Below the pieces are notes generated by a model that saw only the letters and a list, made by a program, of their open reading frames with translations, was not told the origin of the DNA and did not search any database. A stretch of DNA of 64,000 nt from Streptomyces bambusae. Lineage in GTDB: Bacteria; Actinomycetota; Actinomycetes; Streptomycetales; Streptomycetaceae. The stretch is taken from contig NZ_JAJAUZ010000007.1 of NCBI RefSeq assembly GCF_020532645.1, positions 1 to 64,000 on the forward strand, given 5' to 3'. Shown here in pieces: positions 54,605 to 63,286 of the stretch. Every line of letters begins with the position of its first letter. Position 1 is the first letter of the stretch. The translations under genes and the position numbers were made by a program.

Positions 54605-55000
54605 TCAGGACCAGAAGACGTCCTCCGCAGCCTGGTCCCGGGAGAAGAGCCACACCTCCGAGATCCGCCCCCCTTCGATCCTCATCAGGTCCGCCCCGGA
54701 CATCGCGAGCGGTTCCCGGCCGGCGCGCTCGGCACTGAAGTGGACCGTCGCGGCCACCAACGGCCCGTTGGCCATCACGTCCTCGACGACCAACCGGAAC
54801 GTGCCCCCGCTGCGCCCCACGAACTCGGCGAACAGCCCGAGCACTGCGTCCCGCCCCCGGTAGCTGGCGGACAGGTCGCCCTCGCCCGGCTGGTGCCAGA
54901 CGACGTCGTCGGCGAGGAGCGCGGCCAGCCGCTCCATGTCGCCCGCGACCAGGCTCTCGTAGTAGGAGTGGAAGACGTCCACCGGGTCCGGTGCGGTCAT
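54605..55000 (-). CDS. SnoaL/NTF2-like protein
   Basis: This 131-aa protein has the NTF2-like cone fold: VDVFHSYYESLVAGDMERLAALLADDVVWHQPG, then YRGRDAVLGLFAEFV and MRIEGGRISEVWLF. Such proteins include small ketosteroid-isomerase-like enzymes and binding proteins. The His of WHQPG sits where many members keep an active-site residue. AAAGG lies about eight bases before the ATG. No partner gene suggests a substrate. Confidence 0.85.
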   Translation of the reverse strand: MTAPDPVDVFHSYYESLVAGDMERLAALLADDVVWHQPGEGDLSASYRGRDAVLGLFAEFVGRSGGTFRLVVEDVMANGPLVAATVHFSAERAGREPLAMSGADLMRIEGGRISEVWLFSRDQAAEDVFWS

Positions 55001-55240
55001 CGTGATTGCCTTTCGTCGTTCTGCTCGTGCACCGCCCACGCTGCTGCCCCGCGCACCGCACCGGCACCTCCTTCGGCACTGCGCACAGGAGGATCCGGCG
55101 CGGCGGGCCGTCGACGCCGGGCTCCTTCCGCCGCATCCCCCGGTCCCGTCCCCCGATCGGCGGGCGCTCCTGCCCGGCGCCGCTCCTACGGTGGACCGGC
55201 CGCCGCAGAGCGCTGCGGTTTCCAGGAGGGGAGCAGGGCC

Positions 55241-55924
55241 GTGTGGGGAACGCAGCACCTCCAGGCGTTCGTCCTGGGTGCCCTGCTGGTGATCCTGCTG
55301 CCGGGGCCCAGCTCGCTCGGCACCCTGACGGCCGCTGCGCAAGGCGGCCGGCGGGCCGGGCTGCGCTGCGCCCTCGGCGTCTTCGCCGGCGAAGTCGTCC
55401 TGATGGTCCTCACCGTCGTGGGAGCCGCGCACCTGCTCCGGGCCGACCCCCAGGTCGTCACGTGGGTCAGATGGGCGGGCGCCGCCTACATCGCCTGGCT
55501 GGGCGTCGGCATGCTGCGCACCGCGCGTCGGTCGGCCGGGTCCGGGACGCTCCGTCCGAGCACCCCTGCGGACATCCCGACTGCCCCGATGACGGCGACC
55601 GACGGGACCCGGACGGGCCCGGGCACGGTCGCCGGCACCCGCCGGGCCTTCGTGGTCACCGTGCTCAACCCGAAGGCGATCGTCTTCTTCCTCTCCTATT
55701 TCCTCCAGTTCGTCGCTCCGTCGGCGGCCCACCCCCACGTGGCCTTCGCGTTCCTCGGAGCCGTCTACGAGCTGATCAGCGTGTGCTACCAGACCTGTCT
55801 GGTGCTGGCCGCGGCCCGGATCGGCAGGGCCGTCGGCGGCCGTCCGCAGCTGACGGCCTGGCTCCGGGCCGCGGCCGGTCTGGTGTTCCTCGGCTTCGGT
55901 GCCGCCCTGATCGCCGGCCTGTAG
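55241..55924 (+). CDS. LysE-family amino-acid exporter
   Basis: This 227-aa membrane protein belongs to the LysE/RhtB exporters. Near the start it has LLVILLPGPSSLGTLTAAAQGGRRAGLRCALGVFAGEVV, the family's proline-rich first helix and turn, cited here in part as LPGPSS. AGAAYIAWLGVGMLRTARRS and VVTVLNPKAIVFFLSYFLQF follow, with five to six helices. GTG at 55241 is preceded by GGAGGGG. Substrate unknown; the layout is LeuE/RhtB-like. Confidence 0.9.
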   Translation: MWGTQHLQAFVLGALLVILLPGPSSLGTLTAAAQGGRRAGLRCALGVFAGEVVLMVLTVVGAAHLLRADPQVVTWVRWAGAAYIAWLGVGMLRTARRSAGSGTLRPSTPADIPTAPMTATDGTRTGPGTVAGTRRAFVVTVLNPKAIVFFLSYFLQFVAPSAAHPHVAFAFLGAVYELISVCYQTCLVLAAARIGRAVGGRPQLTAWLRAAAGLVFLGFGAALIAGL

Positions 55925-56079
55925 GGACCGTCACCGGCGGCGCCGTCGATCCCCCTGCGGTCTCCTCCGGCAGGGGGAGGGGCGCGACGGGCGGCCGGAC
56001 TACAAAGAAGCAGAAGCTGCATCGCGCTGCCACCGGCGCCCGCCGGGCGCCGGCCGCACCAGTTCCCCCAGGAGCGACC

Positions 56080-57534
56080 GTGGAAAGCGTCATCACCCCG
56101 CCGGGAAGCACCGGCGGCACCTCTGCCCGCACCCCAGCTGCCCGCACCCCCTCGGAGCATCCGCTGCGCAGGGCCGTGCTCATCGCCGCCGCGGCGGCCA
56201 TGGGCGGCTTCCTGTTCGGCTACGACAGTTCCGTGATCAACGGCGCGGTCGAGGCCATCCGGGACCGTTTCGCGATCGGGCCCGAGGCGCTGGCCCAGGT
56301 GATCGCGGCGGCCCTGATCGGCTGTGCGATCGGCGCGGCGACGGCCGGCCGGATCGCGGACCGGATCGGCCGGATCCGCTGCATGCAGATCTCTGCGGTG
56401 CTGTTCACCGTGAGTGCGGTCGGTTCGGCGCTGCCGTTCGCCCTGTGGGACCTGGCGATGTGGCGGGTGATCGGCGGCTTCGCCATCGGCATGGCCTCCG
56501 TCATCGGTCCCGCGTACATCGCCGAGGTCTCCCCGCCCGCCTACCGCGGCCGCCTGGCCTCGTTCCAGCAGGCCGCGATCGTCATCGGCATCGCCGTCTC
56601 CCAGATCGTCAACTGGGGCGTCCTCAAGCTGGCCGACGGCGACCAGCGCGGCAGGATCGGCGGGCTGGAAGCCTGGCAGTGGATGCTCGGCGTGATGGTG
56701 GTCCCGGCCCTGCTCTACGGCCTGCTGTCCTTCGTCATCCCGGAGTCCCCGCGCTTCCTGATCTCCGCCGGCCGCACCGAGCAGGCGAAGCAGGTGCTGG
56801 GCGAGATCGAGGGTGCCGGCACGGACCTCGACGCCCGGGTCTCCGAGATCCGCACGGCCATGCGCAGCGAGGTGAAGTCGAGGTTCCGGGACCTGCTCGG
56901 CGGACGTGCGGGTCTCCTGCCGATCGTCTGGATCGGCATCGGGCTGTCCGTCTTCCAGCAGCTGGTCGGCATCAACGTGATCTTCTACTACAGCTCCTCG
57001 CTGTGGCAGTCCGTCGGCATCGACCCGACCAGCTCGTTCTTCTACTCCTTCACCACGTCGATCATCAACATCATCGGCACGGTGATCGCGATGGTCTTCG
57101 TCGACCGGATCGGCCGCAAGCCGCTCGCCCTCATCGGCTCCGTCGGCATGGCCCTCTCCCTCGGCCTCGCCGCCTGGGCGTTCGCCCAGCGCACGGGTAC
57201 CGGCGCCGGAGTGCACCTCGCGGGGGGACCGGCGACGGTCGCTCTGATCGCCGCGCACGCCTTCGTCCTGTTCTTCGCCCTCTCCTGGGGCGTCGTGGTC
57301 TGGGTGCTGCTCGGCGAGATGTTCCCGAGCCGCATCCGCGTGGCCGCCCTCGGCCTGGCCGCCGCCGTCCAGTGGGTCGCCAACTGGGTCATCACGGTGA
57401 CCTTCCCCAGCCTCTCCCACTGGAACCTGTCGGGTGCCTACGTGATCTACACGGCCTTCGCCCTGCTCTCCATCCCCTTCATCCTCAAGTGGGTCCCCGA
57501 GACCAAGGGCAGGAAGCTGGAGGAAATGGGCTGA
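56080..57534 (+). CDS. MFS sugar porter (GlcP/XylE type)
   Basis: This 484-aa permease with 12 helices imports a hexose or pentose with protons. Motifs: AMGGFLFGYDSSVINGA, RIADRIGRIRCMQIS, PAYIAEVSPPAYRGRLASFQQ, PESPRFLISAGR, QQLVGINVIFYYSS and PETKGRKLEEMG, all standard of the sugar porter family. GTG at 56080 follows GGAG by five bases. It resembles the streptomycete glucose permease GlcP by layout, but the substrate is not proven. Confidence 0.93.
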   Translation: MESVITPPGSTGGTSARTPAARTPSEHPLRRAVLIAAAAAMGGFLFGYDSSVINGAVEAIRDRFAIGPEALAQVIAAALIGCAIGAATAGRIADRIGRIRCMQISAVLFTVSAVGSALPFALWDLAMWRVIGGFAIGMASVIGPAYIAEVSPPAYRGRLASFQQAAIVIGIAVSQIVNWGVLKLADGDQRGRIGGLEAWQWMLGVMVVPALLYGLLSFVIPESPRFLISAGRTEQAKQVLGEIEGAGTDLDARVSEIRTAMRSEVKSRFRDLLGGRAGLLPIVWIGIGLSVFQQLVGINVIFYYSSSLWQSVGIDPTSSFFYSFTTSIINIIGTVIAMVFVDRIGRKPLALIGSVGMALSLGLAAWAFAQRTGTGAGVHLAGGPATVALIAAHAFVLFFALSWGVVVWVLLGEMFPSRIRVAALGLAAAVQWVANWVITVTFPSLSHWNLSGAYVIYTAFALLSIPFILKWVPETKGRKLEEMG

Positions 57535-57572
57535 CCCCATACCGGTCCTAGACCCAATGACGTGGCCGTGTT

Positions 57573-57598
57573 CCCCCTCCGTCGGCGCCCGGAGGGGG
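57573..57598 (+). terminator. Hairpin after the sugar porter
   Basis: CCCCCTCC (57573-57580) and GGAGGGGG (57591-57598) pair over a 10-base loop, 38 bases after the permease stop and before the hydrolase gene. Confidence 0.6.
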
Positions 57599-57660
57599 AC
57601 GCGCGCCGCGTCGCCCCGGTGCCAGGCTCGGAGCCCCTCAGTCAGCTAAGGAACACCAGC

Positions 57661-58377
57661 ATGAACCGACCCCGGATCGTCCTCGTCCACGGCGCTTTCG
57701 CCGACGCCTCCAGCTGGAGCGGCGTCGTGCGCAACCTCCAGGACGCCGGACTCGACGTGACCGCACCCCCGAACCCGCTGCGCGGCCTCGCAGGGGACTC
57801 CGCCTACCTGGCCGGCTACCTCCGGCAGATCGATGGTCCCGTCGTCCTCGTCGGACACTCGTACGGCGGCGAGGTGATCACCGCCGCCGCCGCCGAGGGC
57901 CTCGACCACGTCAAGGCGCTCGTCTACGTCGCCGCCATCGCCCCGGAGGCGGGCGAGAGCGCCTCCGACCTCCTCGGCCGCTTCCCCGGCAGCGAGCTCG
58001 GCGAGGTCCTGGTCCCGGTCCCGTACGTGGCGGAGTCCGGCGGGGAGGGCACCGACCTGTACATCAGGCCCGACGCCTTCCACCGGGTCTTCGCCGCCGA
58101 CGTCGACGCCGAAACGGCCGCCGTCCTGGCCGCCGTCCAGCGCCCCGTGGAGGCGGCGAGCCTTTCGGACGCCGGGACCGGGGCGGCCTGGCGGGACATC
58201 CCGTCCTGGTACCTCGTGGCCACGCAGGACCGGACCATCCCGGTCGAGGCCCAGCGCTTCCAGGCCGAGCGGGCCGGGGCCGTCACCGTCGAGGTGGCCG
58301 CCTCGCACGCCGTCGCCGTGTCCAGGCCGGACGCGGTCGCCGACATCGTCCTTGCCGCGGTGAAGGCCGTGGTCTGA
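57661..58377 (+). CDS. Alpha/beta hydrolase
   Basis: This 238-aa enzyme has the alpha/beta hydrolase fold typical of streptomycete EstC-like esterases. The oxyanion motif is VLVHGAFADASSWSG, the nucleophile elbow LVGHSYGGEVIT (Ser), the acid in ATQDRTIPVE and the catalytic His in AASHAVAVS. The ATG at 57661 is the first good start, with AAGGA upstream. Substrate is unknown. Confidence 0.9.
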   Translation: MNRPRIVLVHGAFADASSWSGVVRNLQDAGLDVTAPPNPLRGLAGDSAYLAGYLRQIDGPVVLVGHSYGGEVITAAAAEGLDHVKALVYVAAIAPEAGESASDLLGRFPGSELGEVLVPVPYVAESGGEGTDLYIRPDAFHRVFAADVDAETAAVLAAVQRPVEAASLSDAGTGAAWRDIPSWYLVATQDRTIPVEAQRFQAERAGAVTVEVAASHAVAVSRPDAVADIVLAAVKAVV

Positions 58378-58398
58378 GCCACCACGGCGGCCGGGCCC

Positions 58399-58424
58399 GC
58401 CCCGACCGGGGCTCCGGTCGGGGC
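58399..58424. terminator. Hairpin between convergent genes
   Basis: GCCCCGACCGG (58399-58409) pairs with CCGGTCGGGGC (58414-58424) over a 4-base loop, between the hydrolase and the histidine kinase genes. Confidence 0.8.
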
Positions 58425-58432
58425 CCTGGTCT

Positions 58433-59758
58433 TCAGCCGCCGGGGCCGGGGCCCGGGCCGGGTTCGGGGTCGGGGGACCGGTCGGGGTGACCCGGGCGCA
58501 GCGGGAGTTCGATGGCCGCTGCCGTGCCGCGGGGCTGGACGTTCTCGAGGGTGAACCGGCCTCCCATGCCCTCGGCCCGCACCCGCTGCGAGGACACCCC
58601 GATGTGTCCCGCCGCGGCCTTCGCGGCCAGCTGCCCCGGGGCGATGCCCTTGCCGTCGTCGACGACCTCCAGGCGCGCCGTCCGGTCGGTGACGTCGACG
58701 CCGACCCGCACGCGCCCGGCCTCGGCGTGCTTGACGACGTTGGAGAGGAACTCGCCGGCCGCCCGGAAGATCAGCTCGTCGACCGGTGTGGGGCCGGCGA
58801 TACGGAACTCCATGTCCAGCTCGAAGCCGCCCCGGGCGGCCCCCTCCTCGAACAGCGACCGCAGGGCACGCTCCAGGCCGGCCAGCTCCACCTGGTCGGG
58901 GTGCAGCTCGGTCACCGAGAAGCGCAGCTGCCGGGCCGCGTCCTCCAGGGTCGCCTCCAGCCGCACCAGCGCCTCCCGGACGTCCTCACCGGGCCGGGCC
59001 TCGCTGATCTCCTCCGCGTCCAGCTTCGCGGCGAGCACGCTCTGCAAGGCCCCGTCGTGCAGCACCTCGGAGATCTTGCGCCGCTCGTCCTCCTCCAGCG
59101 AGATCACCTGCCCCAGCAGCTCCGACCGCTGCCGCACCAGATCGGCGATCGTCGAGACCCGGGACCGCTGGATGGCGGAGAACAGCACGCAGCACAGCGA
59201 CACCATCGCCAGGAACGAGGCGTGGCTGATCAGGTACACCCAGTCGGGGGCCGGCTCGGCGGCGATCGCCGCACCGAGGTAGGCCACCACGGAGGCCGCC
59301 CCGGCGAAGGCGGTGACGTACGGGAACAGCTGGAAAGCGGCGACGATCGGGACGAGGAAGTACAGGTCGTCGAAGAGCGTGATGTATTTCGACGTGTCCT
59401 TCGGGAAGCCGCCCGTCAGCATCAGCACGGTGGTGATGGCGGCGAGGTCGAGCACGACCGGCCCGAGCGAGGCGACCACCGGTGTCAGCCGGTCCCACTG
59501 CGCCAGCAGCAGGAACAGGTAGACCACGACGACCGACCACTCGATGACGTAGGCGATGGTCGCGTGCTCCCGCGGCGGGAACACCGTCATGTTCATCGTG
59601 AACACGACGAGGACGATGCCGATCCGGGCGGCGCTCTGGATGCGCAGCGCGAGCCAGGTGTGGTCGCGCATCACGGCCCCGACCGACCCGTCGGGCGGGG
59701 TGTCCGTCCGCCTGAACACCGGGAGCGCGAACCGGACGGAACCGTACTCGCGAGCCAT
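58433..59758 (-). CDS. Orphan NarL-type sensor histidine kinase (HisKA_3)
   Basis: The 441-aa kinase has four to six hydrophobic spans in its first 200 residues (for example IGIVLVVFTMNMTVF, VVVVYLFLLLAQW, VAAFQLFPYVTAFAGAASVVAYLGA), then the HisKA_3 region ERRKISEVLHDGALQSVLAAK with the phospho-acceptor His, and a GHKL domain (RAAGEFLSNVVKHAEAG, VVDDGKGIAPGQLA, IGVSSQRVRAEGMGG). The ATG at 59758 has GGAGGG six bases upstream. No response regulator is adjacent, so it may pair with the orphan NarL regulator at 37006-37644. Confidence 0.9.
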   Translation of the reverse strand: MAREYGSVRFALPVFRRTDTPPDGSVGAVMRDHTWLALRIQSAARIGIVLVVFTMNMTVFPPREHATIAYVIEWSVVVVYLFLLLAQWDRLTPVVASLGPVVLDLAAITTVLMLTGGFPKDTSKYITLFDDLYFLVPIVAAFQLFPYVTAFAGAASVVAYLGAAIAAEPAPDWVYLISHASFLAMVSLCCVLFSAIQRSRVSTIADLVRQRSELLGQVISLEEDERRKISEVLHDGALQSVLAAKLDAEEISEARPGEDVREALVRLEATLEDAARQLRFSVTELHPDQVELAGLERALRSLFEEGAARGGFELDMEFRIAGPTPVDELIFRAAGEFLSNVVKHAEAGRVRVGVDVTDRTARLEVVDDGKGIAPGQLAAKAAAGHIGVSSQRVRAEGMGGRFTLENVQPRGTAAAIELPLRPGHPDRSPDPEPGPGPGPGG

Positions 59759-59832
59759 GTGCATCCCTCCGGAGAGAACCTTCCCATTGTCCGCCCGAGC
59801 CTTCCGCCCCGCCCGCCGGGGGAGCCGGGAGA

Positions 59833-59863
59833 GGGCACGCCGCGCGGGCCGTACGGCGTGCCC
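59833..59863 (-). terminator. Hairpin terminator
   Basis: GGGCACGCCG (59833-59842) pairs with 59854-59863 over an 11-base loop. On the minus strand it directly follows the stop of the 749-aa gene. Confidence 0.75.
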
Positions 59864-59868
59864 ATTCC

Positions 59869-62118
59869 TCAGAAACGGGTGAGGTCGATGTCGAAATCGA
59901 AGGTGTCCCACGTGGTGCTGCTCCTGAGGAAGGCGTCGGTGTAGCCGTTCGCCCGGTTCAGCAGCGCGACCTGGAGGAGCAGCGGCTTGCTGGTGAGGTC
60001 CTTGGGCTTGTACACCGGCAGGATGCCGTCGCCGGGGGAGGCCATCTCGATCGCGTCGGACTGGTAGAGCAGCTCCTGCTCGGCGGGAGATCCGTACCAC
60101 GACGGAGCCTCGTACTGGGTGCCCCGGGCGAGGGCCCCGTACTTCTCGGTGAGGGCCTTCTGCTTCTCGTTCCAGCACGTGATGTACTCCTCCACGACGG
60201 GCAGCAGATCGCCGTACCGCACCTGCGCCGTGTTGACGGTGGAGCCTTCCCAGGCCGTCAGCCATCGCCAGTTGAGGCCGTGGTGGACGAAGGCGAGGAG
60301 GGACGGCTTGCTGCCGATGAACTCCCGGTACTTCTTGGTGAGGGCCGGCCAGTCGTGGCCCGGGCGCACCCAGGCCTCGCCGGGGACGACCCGCAGGATG
60401 TCGCGTTCGGGCTTGAAGGTGCCGTCGGCCATGCACTGCCAGACGACCGAGTGCACGTGCGTCGCGTAGGCGATCTCGCCCACCAGCTTGACGTCGCTGC
60501 TCTTGAAGATGAAACGCGCGTTGTCCTCGGACATGGCGACGAACTTCGGACGCCCCGCCACCAGACCGGCCGTGGACAGGCTGATCCTGATGTCCTCATC
60601 CAGCTGCCACGGGAACACCCGGTCGTTCTTCGCGAACGTGCGCAGCACGGCGTGGTGGCGGTCCGTCAGCCGCTGCGCCTCCTTGACCAGGTCCTGATGC
60701 GTGACGCCCTTCTCGGCGATCACTTTGCGGACGACGGCCGACATGGCCTCACGGACCTCCGCGCTGGCGAACTTGTCGACGAGCGTCTTGTCCGAGGCGT
60801 ACATCGCACCCTGCGTCCCCAGCCCGAGCATCCCCGAGATCCCGGCCAGGGGGACGCCCGCCGCCTCCATGGCGGTCGCGATCGGAGTGGCGAGCTGGCC
60901 GGCCGTACTTCCCTGCGCAGCCAGGTTCCACGCCTCGAATTCCGTGGCCCACTTGTCGATCGTGTCGATGCCCATGGCGGCGCCCTTGCTGCCCTGCACG
61001 AACTGCTTGATGTAGCTCGTGGGCTTGACCCGCCCCAGCACGGTCGACTCCAGCCGGCGGGGGTCCTCCTTGACGGCCTTCTTGGAGCCGCTCTTTTCGA
61101 CCTTGACCGCGGCCTTCATGACACCGGTGGCCAGGAAGCCGATGGGCAGGGAGGCCGGCCCGATCATCGGGCTGACGGTGGCGGCCGCCACCCCGATCGC
61201 GCCGGCGAGGCCGCGCAGCGCCATGCCGGCGCCCGCGTGTACGGGGGCCACCTCGTCGAGCACCTTGACCAGCTGGGGTGTCGCGATCTTCAGGAGGTAC
61301 TTCTCGCACTTCCCGAGCAGTGTCTGTGCCTGGGTGAGGAAACGGGTGGTCAGGCTCTCGGTGCTGTCGTACCAGCCGCGCAGGAGCACATGGACGTCGC
61401 CCAGCCCCTGGAGCCCGGTGGCATCCAGCTTCCAGATCGGCGTGTCACCGGTGCGGTACAGGGCGTCGACGGACGCGAGGTGGTTGACCGCCAGCTGCAT
61501 CAGGCCCGCCGCGGTCTCCTTGAACTGGAGGAAACGGCTGTGCTCGGCCTTCCGCAGGTCGATGCCGTCCGCCGGCATCTCGTTCCGCCCGCCGAACCGC
61601 TTCTTCGCGACCGGGACGTGGTCGATGACACTGTCCGGGATCTTCAGGAGAGCATCTGCCACGCCGATGTAGTGGGCTCCGGTGCCGCGGGAGAAGTCCC
61701 AGTTCTTCCGGTGGAACTCGATCTGCCGGTCCAGTTTCTGGCCGGCGATCCGGTCCACGGGGTTCTCCGGCACGCCGCGTTTGATCTCGTGTTGAAAATC
61801 CTTCACGAAGTCCGGGATCAGCTTGGTCAGCAGCTTTTCGTTCTTCTCGTAGAGGGAAAGGAATTCCCGGACCTTCTGCTCGTGCTCCTCCGGTATCTCG
61901 CCGGCTGTCTTCTGCTGCCCGATGCTGATGTAGTCCACGCGCCGCTGCTGGACGAGCGTCATGGCGTACATGTATTTCTCGCGATGGCGGTGGTACGTCA
62001 GCATCCAGGCCGTGAACAGGGCATGCCACTCCGAGGCGAGGACCTCGGATGCCTTGTCGGGAATCTCGTCCGACGGTATGGAATGGTCGCCCATCCAGGA
62101 CGTGACACGCATCTCCAT
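59869..62118 (-). CDS. Large unknown protein with hydrophobic core, 749 aa
   Basis: No family was recognised. The N-terminal 290 residues are charged and helical (YHRHREKYMYAMTLVQQRR, VREFLSLYEKNEKLLTKL). Two hydrophobic glycine-rich spans follow at about 293-340 (MALRGLAGAIGVAAATVSPM, SLPIGFLATGVMKAAVKV) and 403-441 (IATAMEAAGVPLAGISGMLG), like membrane-inserting hairpins. The last 300 residues are mixed. No signal peptide is seen. A hairpin terminator follows. AAAGG lies before the ATG at 62118; ATG at 62112 is also possible. GC is somewhat lower than in neighbours. It could be a pore-forming or membrane-active protein or a phage-like tape-measure-type effector; this is inference. Confidence 0.75.
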   Translation of the reverse strand: MEMRVTSWMGDHSIPSDEIPDKASEVLASEWHALFTAWMLTYHRHREKYMYAMTLVQQRRVDYISIGQQKTAGEIPEEHEQKVREFLSLYEKNEKLLTKLIPDFVKDFQHEIKRGVPENPVDRIAGQKLDRQIEFHRKNWDFSRGTGAHYIGVADALLKIPDSVIDHVPVAKKRFGGRNEMPADGIDLRKAEHSRFLQFKETAAGLMQLAVNHLASVDALYRTGDTPIWKLDATGLQGLGDVHVLLRGWYDSTESLTTRFLTQAQTLLGKCEKYLLKIATPQLVKVLDEVAPVHAGAGMALRGLAGAIGVAAATVSPMIGPASLPIGFLATGVMKAAVKVEKSGSKKAVKEDPRRLESTVLGRVKPTSYIKQFVQGSKGAAMGIDTIDKWATEFEAWNLAAQGSTAGQLATPIATAMEAAGVPLAGISGMLGLGTQGAMYASDKTLVDKFASAEVREAMSAVVRKVIAEKGVTHQDLVKEAQRLTDRHHAVLRTFAKNDRVFPWQLDEDIRISLSTAGLVAGRPKFVAMSEDNARFIFKSSDVKLVGEIAYATHVHSVVWQCMADGTFKPERDILRVVPGEAWVRPGHDWPALTKKYREFIGSKPSLLAFVHHGLNWRWLTAWEGSTVNTAQVRYGDLLPVVEEYITCWNEKQKALTEKYGALARGTQYEAPSWYGSPAEQELLYQSDAIEMASPGDGILPVYKPKDLTSKPLLLQVALLNRANGYTDAFLRSSTTWDTFDFDIDLTRF

Positions 62119-62353
62119 GGTCCTACACCTTTCGTCTCCTTCGCTGGATGCCGATTGTTCCGCCGGGGAAGCCGGACGTGCCATCCCCTCCGGTCAGTTC
62201 ATCGCGCACCGCCGGGCCGCTGACGCCGGATCCTGCCCGTCCGGGGTGGTACGAAAGGGCAAAGGAATGAACGGAAGGACTAGTTCTTCCGGCACCGCGG
62301 CATCGTCCCGAGGATGAAACGCGGACGTTAAGCTCAATTTATCCTCAGCTCTG

Positions 62354-62382
62354 CTGACTTGTTGCCCGTGCGCTCTTAGGGT
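62354..62382 (+). promoter_or_regulatory. Promoter candidate for the glutamate transporter
   Basis: CTGACT (62354-62359) and TAGGGT (62377-62382) are separated by 17 bases and lie 34 bases before the ATP-binding gene. They fit a vegetative-type sigma factor (TTGACa and TAnnnT) only moderately. Confidence 0.4.
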
Positions 62383-62415
62383 CCTGATTCCCGAGAAGGA
62401 CGGAGCGCAAAGGCG

Positions 62416-63201
62416 ATGAGTGCAGTGGCAATCACCCGTGGCGGCCCCGGCAGCCTGCCGGCCACCGGCGGCCTGGTCGAACTGAGTGGCGTGAACAAGC
62501 ACTTCGGCGCGCTGCACGTGCTCCAGGACGTGAACCTGAGCATTGCGCGCGGCGAGGTCGTGGTCGTGATCGGCCCGTCCGGTTCCGGCAAGTCGACGTT
62601 GTGCAGGACGATCAACCGGCTGGAGACCGTCGACTCCGGCACGATCACCATCGACGGCAGGGAGCTGCCCTCCGAAGGCAGGGCACTCGCCCGGCTGCGG
62701 TCGGACGTGGGCATGGTGTTCCAGTCCTTCAACCTCTTCGCGCACAAGACGGTGCTGGAGAACGTGGTCCTCGGCCAGGTCAAGGTCCGCAGGACGGACA
62801 AGGCCACCGCCGAGCGCAAGGCCCGCGACCTGCTGGACCGGGTGGGCGTCGGTTCGCAGGCGGACAAGTACCCGGCCCAGCTGTCGGGCGGCCAGCAGCA
62901 GCGCGTGGCGATCGCCCGGGCGCTGGCGATGGACCCGAAGGTCATGCTCTTCGACGAGCCGACCTCGGCGCTGGACCCCGAGATGATCAACGAGGTGCTG
63001 GAGGTCATGCAGCAGCTCGCCCGCGAGGGCATGACCATGGTCGTCGTCACCCACGAGATGGGCTTCGCCCGCTCCGCGGCCGACCGCGTCGTCTTCATGG
63101 CCGACGGCAGGATCGTCGAAGAGGCCACGCCGGAGGAGTTCTTCGGCAACCCCCGCAGCGACCGCGCCAAGGACTTCCTCTCGAAGATCCTCAAGCACTG
63201 A
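62416..63201 (+). CDS. gluA: Glutamate-type ABC transporter ATP-binding protein
   Basis: This 261-aa ATPase powers uptake of an amino acid, most likely glutamate. Walker A is [19 protein letters not shown], the Q-loop [18 protein letters not shown], the signature [21 protein letters not shown], Walker [16 protein letters not shown] and the His switch [11 protein letters not shown]. All are complete. It is the first gene of the transporter, with the binding protein 85 bases downstream. The name rests on gene order and similarity to the actinobacterial gluABCD system. Confidence 0.93.
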   Translation: MSAVAITRGGPGSLPATGGLVELSGVNKHFGALHVLQDVNLSIARGEVVVVIGPSGSGKSTLCRTINRLETVDSGTITIDGRELPSEGRALARLRSDVGMVFQSFNLFAHKTVLENVVLGQVKVRRTDKATAERKARDLLDRVGVGSQADKYPAQLSGGQQQRVAIARALAMDPKVMLFDEPTSALDPEMINEVLEVMQQLAREGMTMVVVTHEMGFARSAADRVVFMADGRIVEEATPEEFFGNPRSDRAKDFLSKILKH

Positions 63202-63286
63202 CCGGTCGCGCCCCCTTGTGACCACCCGCTCCGAAGCGGGCTTTCCCCACCCCACCCCCCACCCCCTTGTATCGAGAGTGATTCCC

